DNA from: Hemibagrus wyckioides
Taxonomy: Eukaryota; Chordata; Actinopteri; Siluriformes; Bagridae
NCBI RefSeq assembly: GCF_019097595.1
Contig: NC_080731.1
Location: 18,516,071-18,580,070, forward strand
Direction: 5' to 3'
DNA: 64,000 nt
A program made the position numbers and the translations under genes. Shown one piece after another: positions 21,701 to 31,300 of this stretch (the first letter of the stretch is position 1; each line of letters begins with the position of its first letter). The notes beneath the pieces were generated by a model. The model made no database searches, was not told where the DNA came from, and saw nothing but the letters and a program-made list of their open reading frames with translations.

Positions 21701-23720
21701 AAACCAGGTTGGGTTTCATTGCTTATATCCAATAAGCCTGTTTTTAATCTTTTTGCATGTGCTAATGATAGAATAATCTAAATTTAGTAAAGTGATTGGG
21801 CTCCATTTGTTATAGGAGAGAAGGTCTTTACCTTGTTTTGGTATCAATGTAATAAGGACTTGTTTTAAAGAAGTGCATAATTTTTCATGAAGAATACATC
21901 CATTGTACATTCTAAGTAATGGACTCTTAATAGATTACCAAAAGTATGCATAAAACTCAATAATTAGGCCATTTGTGCCTGGGGATTTACCCTTCTTCAT
22001 AGACTACACTGCTTTGGTAAGTTCGTCTTAAGAAAGGTCATTTTCACAAACCACTTTAAACTCATTTGAAATTACTGGAGTGAGAGATTTGATTTTTTTG
22101 TATAAAGGATCTTGCATAGTTTTCGTAATAATTTGAGCAATATAATTTGTTTAAAAAAAGAGTATACATATTTATTCATTTGACAGGGGTTTTTGATTAT
22201 GATATTATCAATTTTTAATGCTGCTAGACGATTTCTTTTCATATTTCTATTTTCCAGAACAAAACAATAACTGGTGTTTTTCTCTCCCATTTCCAACCAT
22301 TTAGCCCTTGATCTTATAAATGCACATTTAACTAAATCTAAATAGTGATCATCTATTTCGTTTCACAATTTAAATAAATAGGATTCCTTCTCTGTATTAA
22401 GAGTTTCTTTAGATTTGTCAAGCTCTCTGAGAATATCTTGACATCTTTTAGAATTAGCCACTTTAGGTTCTTTGCCTCAAAGCATAGCTAATTGTCTAAA
22501 TTTGAATTTAAAAAATTCTTTGGATAAAAATCATAGACTCGTCTTCCAAAATAGAAACAGTTTTTTAACAGGTTCTACAAAATTTGCATCTGAGAGTAAC
22601 TTATTATTAAATTTCCAACAACTGCAGATTGCAAATTGTAGTTGTAAACTACAGCTGTCTGTATTTTCAATTAAAGATATTGAGGTGAATCTATGATCTG
22701 ATAAAGGTGAGTAACCGATCGACGTGTCTGAGACAAACTGAACTGCATTATTAGATAAGAAAAATCAATTTGTGACTTACGTGTAAGAGCATTATTTGTC
22801 CATGTAAATTCCTTATCGTGTGAATGTTAAAAAAAACGGCAAACATCAGTAACCTGTAACTTATCAACAAGCAACTCAAAAACTTTAGATGTACTGTTCT
22901 TTGGAGGGAATCTATCTAAGGACTCATAAGGGGCTTCACTGAAGTCACATCCAGTCAATAAATAAGCACCTGTGTATTTTCTTTTTAGGTCTAGTAATAT
23001 CAGGCTAGGTTTTTCAAACATTTATAAATTTAAAGAGTTATTATTATGTCCATAAACATTGCAAATGATCGATGTCGTATTGTCTATATTTAAGATTATT
23101 ATAATCCATCTCCCTTCACCTGAATATAGAGTTTCCACTACATCTCCCTTCAATATATTTAAGAAAACAGCGACCCCTACAGACCCCCCACTGCGGTTTT
23201 TCTAAAATCTTACATCGTTATCACAAGAATGTGTTTCTTGAAATAAAATCATTTGAGCCTCCCTGTGTTTAATGAAAATATAAAGTGTCTTCCTTTTATC
23301 CAATTTCCTTAAACCTCTAACATTCAGAGAGATCATATCTACTGTACCAAAATTAAAAACTGACAACCAAGAAAAAAGAAAACGAAAGAAAAAGCAAAAA
23401 AACATAAACAATAAACAAGACCTCCTAAATTAGACTAAGGCACTTGTTACAATAAGAACTTGGACTGAATTTGTAATCATCGTGTAAAAACCTACAGTGA
23501 CGCAGATCCTATAAACACCCGTTTTTAACAAGCTTCCGTATTTTAGCGACCTATTTTGCTGAGATTTATTCTTATTTTGCGCAGTTTATAGTCAGTCACT
23601 ATTACAGGAAATAACTTTCTATAAAATGATAGTTTACGTCTGTAACTCACCTGCTGATGAAGGATGAACAGAAAACGTGAGAAATAGCAGGACTTTGAAC
23701 ACAGTGCTACTGTCCTCCAT
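8454..23720 (-). CDS. MHC class I alpha chain, gene 1 (six exons, apparently intact)
   Basis: Encodes a class I heavy chain: signal peptide, alpha1, alpha2, Ig-like alpha3, transmembrane helix and short cytoplasmic tail. Exons on the minus strand are 23720-23651, 11803-11537, 9709-9437, 9122-8841, 8754-8656 and 8506-8454. Their lengths (70, 267, 273, 282, 99, 53) sum to 1044, giving 347 residues plus stop with every junction in phase 1. Splice sites are GT/AG. The alpha1 tyrosines (YLY near the start, YW before the helix end), alpha2 CEL...NC cysteines, the alpha3 cysteine pair (VVC, YTC) and the YDGEDF motif support the family. Several residues that usually hold peptide termini are changed, so a non-classical role is possible. 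The first intron is about 11.8 kb and full of transposons. A leader belonging to this body is inferred from phase and duplicate order, not from transcripts. Lineage (U, L or other) is not settled. Confidence 0.82.
8656..8754 (-). CDS. MHC class I gene 1, transmembrane exon
   Basis: The exon encodes [20 protein letters not shown] and on to [12 protein letters not shown], a single membrane helix followed by a basic stop-transfer cluster. It is 99 bp, phase 1 to phase 1, between a TTAACAG acceptor and a GTGAGA donor. The joins to the alpha3 and tail exons are in frame. Confidence 0.88.
8841..9122 (-). CDS. MHC class I gene 1, alpha3 (Ig C1) exon
   Basis: The 94-codon exon carries the C1-set Ig signature, with cysteines in [11 protein letters not shown] and TYTCVIQH and an acidic DVNEDVEL loop where CD8 binds in mammals. 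NAT and NIT are possible N-glycosylation sites. It ends EVPK with a phase-1 G before GTCCTG. The matching exon of gene 2 is almost identical but continues differently after LVL. Confidence 0.93.
9437..9709 (-). CDS. MHC class I gene 1, alpha2 exon
   Basis: The exon is 91 codons with HTLQGMYGC at the start, [12 protein letters not shown] in the sheet and a helix ending GRETLERK. Both alpha2 cysteines are present. Positions aligned to human T143, K146, W167 and Y171 are F, Q, Q and F, while W147 and Y159 are kept. The acceptor is preceded by a TG-dinucleotide tract rather than a normal polypyrimidine run. Confidence 0.92.
9727..9768. repeat. (CA)n(GA)n tract at the alpha2 acceptor of MHC gene 1
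   Basis: On the minus strand it reads as a CT then TG tract ending about 17 bp before the TAG acceptor. Confidence 0.95.
10036..11277. mobile_element. About 1.24-kb insertion in intron 2 of MHC gene 1, unclassified
   Basis: Intron 2 of gene 2 (39885-39950) and of the pseudogene (7370-7450) run straight through where gene 1 has this extra sequence. The text CAGTGTTATGGATGTGAC occurs at 10072 and 10230. An (AAT)n tract lies at 10400-10428. No terminal repeats or coding were recognised. Ends are approximate. Confidence 0.55.
11537..11803 (-). CDS. MHC class I gene 1, alpha1 exon
   Basis: The exon is 89 codons between a TTTTGCAG acceptor and a GTAAAA donor. It opens [13 protein letters not shown] and ends in a helix closing with LNSSE. 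The tyrosines equivalent to human 7 and 59 are present, and NSS forms a glycosylation sequon at the conserved position 86. The residue aligned to human Y84 (R in classical fish class I) is S. Confidence 0.9.
13589..13780 (-). pseudogene. RNase H C-terminal end of the Gmr1-like element
   Basis: The frame reads [12 protein letters not shown] and ends KIADALSRV, the usual tether after RNase H. A small frame break near 13775 separates it from the RT frame. The 3' LTR starts 40 bp further on. Confidence 0.8.
13771..15218 (-). pseudogene. Reverse transcriptase of the Gmr1-like element (frameshifted)
   Basis: Frame 15218-14529 covers a linker and RT fingers ([19 protein letters not shown]). After a one-base shift near 14550 the frame 14565-13771 continues with [15 protein letters not shown], the catalytic YLDDLVIHS box, and the RNase H start ([16 protein letters not shown]). 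Confidence 0.88.
15267..16547 (-). CDS. Integrase domain of the Gmr1-like element
   Basis: The frame shows an HHCC zinc region ([10 protein letters not shown] ... CALCETC) followed by the DDE core: D in [10 protein letters not shown] in QTDRGTNF and E in GALERFH. It lies upstream of the reverse transcriptase, opposite to ordinary Gypsy elements. A frame break near 15260 separates it from the next piece. Confidence 0.88.
   Translation of the reverse strand: MVTRSQAKYSGDVLDLSDSFFTQENSGELVQPDVKTQLLTGPLSSKSVTRNELISEQHCDESLHSFFTAIPDINDVDKKQVAFFLDDSLLMRKWTSRVDETKDAVFQIVVPLKYGHLVLSVAHDHPWSGHLGVTKTYNRVLKHFFWPQLRQDVVKYCALCETCQKVGKPNQVIPPAPLHPIPVMGEPFEKVLVDCVGPLPKTKAGNQFLLTMCTATRFPEAIPLCRITAQTVVKALTKFFTTFGLPRVVQTDRGTNFTSTLFSQIIQMLGVQHQMSSPYHPESQGALERFHQSLKSMLRKFCMDSGKDWDEGVPLVLFAAREAVQESLGFSPAELVFGHSVRGPLKVLKETFMSNKVEPRKNVLDYTSAFRERWHRACQLAKKMLHKSQAKMKRCFTKDQCPVNLKRVTKCWFFYPFLGLHCLQSF
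16541..16726 (-). pseudogene. Retroviral-type protease C-terminal fragment
   Basis: [17 protein letters not shown] is typical of the end of a Gypsy/Gmr1 protease; the catalytic DSG half is missing because of the deletion that joins the 5' LTR stub to this point. Confidence 0.7.
16916..17134 (+). repeat. SINE-like dispersed repeat in the LINE
   Basis: The sequence from TTGCATTTATTTGTCACATA to GGGCTTGAACCCACGATCTT resembles a common otophysan dispersed repeat; gggcttgaaccc recalls a tRNA B box in reverse. It is flanked by cattaa on both sides and interrupts LINE coding. Confidence 0.55.
19348..20389 (+). pseudogene. Gypsy RT C-terminus and RNase H, broken
   Basis: The first frame reads [20 protein letters not shown], then jumps from RFVIW to [12 protein letters not shown], so the catalytic YxDD box is deleted. 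RLFGF-type thumb and RNase H follow with frame breaks near 19810. The second frame (19919-20389) carries the RNase H end with [12 protein letters not shown]. Confidence 0.82.
20386..21045 (+). CDS. Gypsy integrase, frame open but C-terminally cut
   Basis: The frame contains CPVCAI, the DDE residues in [20 protein letters not shown] and [10 protein letters not shown], and WAEYAQNS. Coding continues in another frame to about 21114 (GDRVWL, YIGPFTI), then the 3' LTR begins at once. The element cannot be autonomous. Confidence 0.83.
   Translation: MTKEVLQLVKGCPVCAIISTPRRLPEGKLMPLPIPHWPWSHLGIDLATNLPTSDGFTTILVMVDRFSKACKLIPLKGLPTAMETAEALFDLVFRHFGIPEDILSDRGPQFVSRVWHGFFKQLGVSVILSSGYHPHSNGQTERKVQEVGRYLRAYCCDHQHKWSKYLPWAEYAQNSLRQEATGLTPLVQRECEGLGVGTDEKHHTISWEIESGSAHETAT
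23651..23720 (-). CDS. Leader (signal peptide) exon of MHC class I gene 1
   Basis: Starts with [16 protein letters not shown], a hydrophobic signal peptide ending SSA, followed by a phase-1 G and a GTGAGT donor. It joins alpha1 to give SSA-DTHSLQ, the usual class I signal cleavage context. It is 70 bp, the same as the paralogous leaders at 48001-48070 and 2681-2750. Too short to stand out as a long ORF. Confidence 0.78.
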
Positions 23721-23880
23721 CTTACAGTGTAGACTTTAAACAAAAATAACGTAAACAAGTCCATAAATAAAATCTGGTAAACTCCTTTATATAGTCGATA
23801 ACACACCGGAGTAAATTCCCCACAGCGTTTACCACGAGACTCCAAAACAGCAGCAGCGAAAAAACTTTAGATCAAATTCA

Positions 23881-23990
23881 GACTTTCACTTTGACACCGA
23901 GGCTTCCGTCTCTTATCATAATATTATGCGGAGCTTTCGAGTCACATGATTGTGATTGTTGATCTGATTGGTTGATTCAGTGGGCGGTGA
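23881..23990 (-). promoter_or_regulatory. MHC class I gene 1 promoter block
   Basis: Same arrangement as at gene 2: CAACCAATCAG (23964-23974), CATGTGAC (23939-23946 region) and an ISRE-like AAAGTGAAAG (23881-23894). The ATG is about 160 bp downstream on the minus strand. Interferon induction would be expected if the ISRE is functional. Confidence 0.6.
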
Positions 23991-25164
23991 CTGGTTTGTT
24001 TTTAGAGGTGGAGCTTTAAATCCAGCGAGGTTAAAAGATTGGAACGGAAATGACGTATTATTGCTGGCTAGTGTTGTAGGAGGTGTGTGGTGGTGTGTAG
24101 AGTATTATTACAGACAATTTATTAATGAAATCATCCAGAAAAAGATCTCAAACTCTGCAATACCATGAACTATTGCTCCCAAATAAGATAAATCCCATAT
24201 AATTATTCAAATGTATGTATTGCCATCATTATACACTGTAAGAGGAAGCCAGTCATTATTAGGATATGTAACACATTCAAATGATTATTATTAATATAAA
24301 TTTGTACAGATGCACTGCTGGCTCTGTCCTCAGCAGCTGATGTAAACGCAGGAGGTTCAAATTGTAAAATAAAGATTTGTGAAGCATTAAATGTTTCGAT
24401 TGTATTGAAAAAGGCTTCATGACTCCAAGCTTAGATTAACACTACATGCTAGTGGCTTCTGCTGGTCAGATATATTAGCAGCTTCACTGAGTTGCTAACG
24501 TAGGGATTTATTAGCATTTTTATTTTACAAATAAATAAATATACTGTATTCGTATGACTCATGGATAAAAGTGCTTGTGTGAAACACACACAGGTTGTTA
24601 TTTACTAAAAAACGATATTATATCAAATGTTAAATCACATAAATACAGACTCAATTTGAAATAATTTATTTCACCATCAATTCTTCAAACCCAAATAAGA
24701 GGAATTCTAAGGAATAATAATACAGCAGATTTCTACCACTGTAATAATGATTAATTATAACTAATGGACATGTTCTCCTAATCATAATAATACATAATAA
24801 TACATTTATATTATTTCATTTTAATTTCACATTAAATAATAAAATGAAGATAAGACACATTTTCAAAACTGTCCTAATTTAATGACACATTAACGTCTCA
24901 ATCTCAGTGAAAACTAAATCCAGAAATGAACCAAACCATTTCAGGCTCCAGAGATTCCACTTGAAACAAGTGGATTAGTAAATATTTTTTATTGAAAGAC
25001 TAGATTCATCCTGTAGATATTATACTGGATCATATCATATTAGATTAGATCCAATGCGACTCAGTTCTGTAACTGTGATGGTATAAAACCTACAGTTACT
25101 TTTCGGGCCATCAGGAATATCAGTGTCATATGAAGTAAACAGTAAATGATCTGTGAAATTATGT

Positions 25165-25296
25165 TCACACATTCCTATGGCCCACTGAAGAATATACAAC
25201 ATGAAGATCCTCTTTAACATCATGTCTCTTGTTCCTCTTGGTTTTCTTCTTAGAGAACTGAAGTGCAGCGTAATTCACAGAGTCCGAGTCAGAAAC
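25165..25296 (-). CDS. ITIM-bearing cytoplasmic exon of the NITR-like receptor
   Basis: The exon begins [18 protein letters not shown] and ends [13 protein letters not shown] before TGA at 25165-25167. VNYAAL matches the [VILS]xYxx[VIL] ITIM consensus; VVYSSV also fits it. The paralogous exon at 60807-60923 is the same except that 15 nt covering VNYAA are missing. Confidence 0.82.
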   Translation of the reverse strand, partial: VSDSDSVNYAALQFSKKKTKRNKRHDVKEDLHVVYSSVGHRNV

Positions 25297-25470
25297 CTGC
25301 AGGAACACAGAAGATAAACAGAGACGATAAAATAAACAAGAAGTCTATAAATAATTTCAGTTTAATACTTCTGTCAGTGGAGTTATTAATGAAAAAAAAA
25401 CTCTATAACTAATAAACAGACAAATATATTTGTATGTAAATAATGAACCTAATATTTAAATAGCTGAATT

Positions 25471-25522
<52 letters not shown>

Positions 25523-27969
25523 TGAACAGTACTAAGGAGGTCCTGGGAAATTTATTTTAAAGTTTAAAAATGTAAGCAATGTTTGAGAAACCCTTTTTTT
25601 TTTATTGATTTGTAACTTTAAAACTGCTTTAAATAATGATACATTTTAAATAAATACATTTTCATTAATACAGTTCTGAACTGATTTTAAGTATGAATTT
25701 ATTAGGAAATGTGTGAAAGGTATAGAGTTTTGCTGATGTGCATTATTATTATTATTGTAACATCTCAGCTGGCGTCCGAACACCAGAGGGAGGGAGGGAG
25801 GGAACATCGATCTATAATCGACACCTGCTGCTTCTCCGCTTCACCAGCAGGTGGTGCAAGCGAGTTTGATGAGATAATAACAACAGGTAGACCGAGGCTA
25901 TCACATCACTCTCAGGGATTTGCCAAAATGGACCAAGATGTAAGTACTGTACCTTAAGCCATTGAAGACACCAAAGCATTGTTTATGTGTATATTTGTTT
26001 TTATAAGTAGTTATTATTAACGTATTTCTTTAACAATAAATGGGAACATTGCTTACAAAAATTAACCATGTTTTTTGGTGGTAAAAGTGTAGTAACCATA
26101 TTTTTTGGGTGCATTGATTACAATTGGAAAAAACACAGTTTTACTATGGTAACAATGTTTAACAATTGTTTTTGAAAACCAGGGTAATTTATTGGTAACA
26201 ATGGTTTTATTACAGTAACCATGTTTTTTTCCAACTGAAGGAAAACCATGTTTTTTTTTGGTTTTAAACCATTGTTAATTTTCGTAAGCAATGTTCCCAT
26301 TTGTTGTTAATAGAGATACCGGGGAGGAGGGGCCTGAACCCATGCAGGTGGGACGAACCTGCGTGTCAGAAAAGGAGCATCCACTCCGAGTCCAGCAGCG
26401 ACTCTGTTTCTACTGTGGTGAGCCCGGCCACCAAGTGTACACATGCCCTGAAAAGCCATCCGTGTCCAAGGTAGGGGGAAATGTTTTCGTCTCTAGTCTA
26501 TCCATTCCAGCCCAGATACATTACACTCATGGGTTTTTTTCTGTCTCAGCATTAGTAGACTCAGGAGCAGCTACAACTTCACACTATACACTGTGCCACC
26601 CCTTTACAAGTAACTGCCATAAATAATCAACCCATTAGTGAAGGATATATTTCTCGCCAGACTAAACCACTCACACTCCAGGTTGGACTTTTTCACCATG
26701 AATCTCTCACCTTCTATGTTTTCTCTTCACCATCTAACCCTATCATTCTGGGCTTCCCATGGTTACAACTTCAGAATCCCCAAATATCATGGAAGGAGGG
26801 AGAATTACTACTTTGTTCAGTCCAGACAAGACAAACCCTTGAGTCTGCCTCTCATCCCTGCCTCCATCTATCATTCTGGTCCCAATTCAGTGGAATCTCC
26901 TGGAGGAAACTCTGCCTCCCGACCATGGTCCGTACCAGAGTCTTGCAATGGGTTCACGAAGCCCCCAGCTCAGATCACCCTGGTATTCGCAAAACTTGTT
27001 AGCTAGTACAAAACCATTTCTGGTGGCCTACTCTACCCCACAATGTTGAGGATTGCATCAAGTCATGTCCCACATGTGCTCAAACCCGTACCAGCCGTCG
27101 GTTTCCGGAGGGCCTTCTTGAACCCCTACCGATTCCCCAACGACCTTGGTCACACATTTCCATAGACTTCCTGACTGACCTACCTGATTCCAAGGGGTTC
27201 ACCACCATCCTGGTGACCGATTCTCCAAAGCCAGCAGACTAATTCCCTTTGTGTGTTTACCCACCGCCATGGAAACTGCTAATGCCTTGTTTAACCACAT
27301 GTTCAGGACTTATGGCCTTCTGCAAGATATTGTGTCTGACTGGGGGCCTCAGTTCACCTATCTCATCTGGAGGGCCTTCTGCAACCAACTGGGCATCAAC
27401 ATCAGCCTGAGCTCAGGATACCATCCTCAAACCAATGGCCAAGCAGAACGTCTGAACCAGGAGATCAGAAGGTTCCTCCGTTCATCCTGTAGCCGTGAAC
27501 AGCATTGCTGGAGTGAGTTCCTCCCCTGGGCCTAATATGCCCAGAATTCACTGGTGTCGTAGAACACCTGGTGGTAGTCATAGAGGGGGTGGGGGGTGGT
27601 TGGGGTTTATAACATCTCAGCTGGCATCCGAACACCAGAGAGAGCCCTCTCCCGAGTTTTGGATGGCAGTCATGAAGAACACTTCCGGAAGTATCTAATA
27701 CTTAAGTAGTGTGCACACTGCTTTCTACTAGAAGTATCATTTCTAGTCAAACATACCAAGCCTTGCATTGCCATTGTCGTGTTGGATTATTGTGTAATGC
27801 CCTTTGCCTGCCTATTTCCACATTTTGAGTCTTGTTTTGTGTTTATCAGATTTGTTTGCCTCAGTGTTTGTTTTCCCAGTTTTGACCCTTTCGCTTTGCT
27901 TTCTGACGTATCCGCTTGCTGCTTTTGTTAATAAATTGCATATGGACCTCATTCGCCTCCAGTGTGTCC

Positions 27970-28016
<47 letters not shown>

Positions 28017-28253
28017 AAAATTATACTAAATATGCTGAATATCCAGCTTCTGTAAGTTATGTGTTTTTGTTTTAAAATAAGAGTTTTTATTGGCTATTAG
28101 GACAAATAAACACCCCAGATTTACTGATTTGAGTTTAGTCAGTGTGAATCATTCTGGAGGTCAGTGTGTGTGTGTGTGTGTGTTTAAATTATTCTCACAT
28201 TTACCTCATTAACTTCTGCTTTATCTTGAGCACCTAATGCAACACAAAACAAA

Positions 28254-28324
<71 letters not shown>

Positions 28325-31300
28325 GAGGAGTATATATTTTTACCTCTGTGTGTTTTTCTGTGTTTCAGTATGATGAAGATCAGGACAGTGAGAAGAAACA
28401 CAATCACTGCACCAAACACCACAATCAGCATGAAGAACACAGCAGGAGACACTGAACCTGGGAGACAAACTATAAAGAAAGTGTTTTAATCATTAAACCT
28501 GCATCAGATTTTAATATAAAGTGTACAGAAGCTTTTCAGAGAAACAACAAACCTGTTTCTTTGTCCAAGTTCTCAGGAAATGTTTTATTTATGCCTGAAA
28601 TAAGAAACATTAATTTTAGAACCTAAATCATTTGTCAACTTTTACTGAAACTCTTCACTCTATAAATTTACCTTTCACTTGTAAATAGGTGGAGTTTCTA
28701 AATCTAACTTGCTCCAGGTGTGTGAAGCTGCAGTAATAGAGTCCTGTATCAGAGACGTTTACTGCAGTGATTGTGAGAGACGTTTTACTGCCATGAACAG
28801 ACATCACTATTCTCTCACTCTCACTAAAGAAGTAACACGTCTCTGATGGAGCTGATGTCCTAAACTGTTTACACCCAAGAAGAAGTGGAACTGAATCACT
28901 CGTGTGTTTAAACCAGAAGATGAAAGATGTTTCACTCAGATCATGTTGGCACCAAATAGTGACGTTATCTCCAGCTTCTGCCTCCAAAGTTAAAGAGCTC
29001 AGAGTCTCTGAGAGCAAACCTGCAACACAGAAAACACTCCACATTTTAACACCATCACAGACTTAAACATACATAAATACATACATAAATCTAAATCAAT
29101 CATTCACTTGCACACAGTTTTAGAAGGAACCCGGCAGGTAGGTTGTTCCAATCTTTTATGGATGTAGATTGCCTTAAATCCCTCTGTCTCTTCATGTAAT
29201 CCCAGACAGACTGGATGAGTTGAGATCAGGACTCTGTGGAGGTCAAACCATCACTTCCAGGACTTCTTGATCTTCTCTGTGTTGAAGAAGTTCTTAATGA
29301 CATTGGATATACACTATATTGCCAAAAGTATTCGCTCACCTGCCTTGACTCGCATATGAACTTAAGTGACATCCCATTCCTAATCCATAGGGTTCAATAT
29401 GACGTCGGTCCACCCTTTGCAGCTATAACAGCTTCAACTCTTCTGGGAAGGCTGTCCACAAGGTTTAGGAGTGTGTTTATGGGAATTTTTGACCATTCTT
29501 CCAGAAGCGCATTTGTGAGGTCACACACTGATGTTGGACGAGAAGGCCTGGCTCTCAGTCTCCGCTCTAATTCATCCCAAAGGTGTTCTATCGGGTTGAG
29601 GTCAGGACTCTGTGCAGGCCAGTCAAGTTCCTCCACACCAGACTCTGTCATCCATGTCTTTATGGACCTTGCTTTGGTCACTGGTGCACAGTCATGTTGG
29701 AAGAGGAAGGGGCCAGCTCCAAACTGTTCCCACAAAGTTGGGAGCATGGAATTGTCCAAAATGTCTTGGTATGCTGAAGCATTCAGAGTTCCTTTCACTG
29801 GAACTAAGGGGCCAAGCCCAGCTCCTGAAAAACAACCCCACACCATAATCCCCCCTCCACCAAACTTTACACTTGGCACAATGCAGTCAGACAAGTACCG
29901 TTCTCCTGGCAACCGCCAAACCCAGACTCGTCCATCAGATTGCCAGATGGAGAAGCGTGATTCGTCACTCCAGAGAACGCGTCTCCACTGCTCTAGAGTC
30001 CAGTGGCGGCGTGCTTTACACCACTGCATCCGACACTTTGCATTGCACTTGGTGATGTATGGCTTGGATGCAGCTGCTCGGCCATGGAAACCCATTCCAT
30101 GAAGCTCTCTGCGCACTGTTCTTGAGCTAATCTGAAGGCCACATGAAGTTTGGAGGTCTGTAGCGATTGACTCTGTGGAAAGTTGGCAACCTCTTCGCAC
30201 TATGCGCCTCAGCATCCGCTGACCCCGCTCCGTCAGTTTACGTGGCCTACCACTTCGTGGCTGAGTTGCTGTCGTTCCCAAACACTTCCACGTTCTTATA
30301 ATACAGCTGACAGTTGACTGTGGAATATTTAGGAGCGAGGAAATTTCACGACTGGATTTGTTGCACAGGTGGCATCCTATCACAGTTCCACGCTGGAATT
30401 CACTGAGCTCCTGAGAGCGACCCATTCTTTCACAAATGTTTGTAAAAACAGTCTGCATGCCTAGGTGCTTGATTTTATACACCTGTGGCCATGGAAGTGA
30501 TTGGAACACCTGATTCTGATTATTTGGATGGGTGAGCGAATACTTTTGGCAATATAGTGTATGTTTGAGGTTGTTTTACTGCTGCAGAATAGATTGGGGC
30601 CAAACAGACATCTCCCTGATGATATTACATGATGGTGAAGTATCTGCCTGTATTTCTCAGCACTGAGAACACCATTAATCCTGACCAAAACTTCAACTCT
30701 ATTTGCAGAAAAAGAGCCCTAAACCTACACGATACCTCCACCATGCTTCACTGTTGCCTGCAGACAATTATTATTGTACAGCTCTCTAAATAAATAAATA
30801 AATAAAAAATAAGCATAATAGAAGGTAACTCCAAGAAGGAAAGATCTTACCCTACACTGACCCAAGCTAGCAAAGAGAATTAATCATAAAAAAAATTAAA
30901 GAAAAGTTTCTAGCTAACTCAGAATAAAGAAACAGCCACACTGACACAGACTGGATTCAGAAGAGAATTGCTTATTAGCATTAAAACAAGACAACAAACA
31001 AACCAGTTGGTATGAGGGATACAAGTCGCATGATCGTCCAGCTTGCACTGAAGTCCCGCTGGTTACAGTGTCATTATATAAATCACATGCAGGTTCCCCG
31101 TCCAATCAGATTTTAACACGTTTCCCCTTTGGCCTTGTTTCAAATCATATTTAGACGTGTCCCCCTATCTGGCATTTGTTCAATCACCTTTCAGCACAGG
31201 TAGCACTTGTTGTGCATGTATTCTTCCCCTTGCAAGTTTTCTATTCTTGTCTTTGCAAGTTTCCTGTTATATCCAGAAAAGGCCATGTTTCCTCTCCCCG

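Larger units (their letters stand above)
17535..23420 (-). mobile_element. L1/Tx1-like LINE with nested insertions
   Basis: On the minus strand: endonuclease start [20 protein letters not shown] (23411), GCDFSEAP, reverse transcriptase [15 protein letters not shown] (21840), a LADDTTLF catalytic box near 18670, and the C-terminal [11 protein letters not shown] (18370). Many stops and frameshifts are present. It is interrupted at 18895-21455 by a SINE-like repeat carrying a Gypsy element. Confidence 0.82.
23560..24860. repeat. Segmental duplicate block: MHC leader, promoter and upstream flank (copy 2)
   Basis: Aligns with 47950-49160 and 2440-4040. Past about 24860 it departs from the others and runs into the 3' end of the receptor gene. 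No LINE tail fragment is present here. Confidence 0.75.
25757..27968 (+). mobile_element. Gypsy remnant in the receptor gene, inserted in an (ATT)n tract
   Basis: Left end TGTAACATCTCAGCTGGC (25757) and right LTR TATAACATCTCAGCTGGC (27608) match. The element has ATT repeats on both sides. Internal order is a short gag start (MDQDV, 25928), a MITE, the gag zinc knuckle, a protease fragment, then integrase. The RT and RNase H are deleted. Confidence 0.78.
29125..30760 (-). mobile_element. Older Tc1-like fragment split by Tc1 copy A
   Basis: The flanks 29125-29310 and 30562-30760 read as a decayed Tc1 transposase on the minus strand ([19 protein letters not shown] and a following GPNLF box), and continue across the insertion. 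No terminal repeats were found for it. Confidence 0.55.

Noticed and set aside
28234..28455. Poly-asparagine or poly-isoleucine ORFs around 28254-28325
   Set aside because: They come from the (TTA)n tract. Only the transmembrane exon within the region (28344-28457) is real.
29236..30102. A 288-codon plus-strand ORF, and its mirror at 59914-60660
   Set aside because: Both are antisense shadows of the intact Tc1 transposases; the sense frame has the catalytic motifs.
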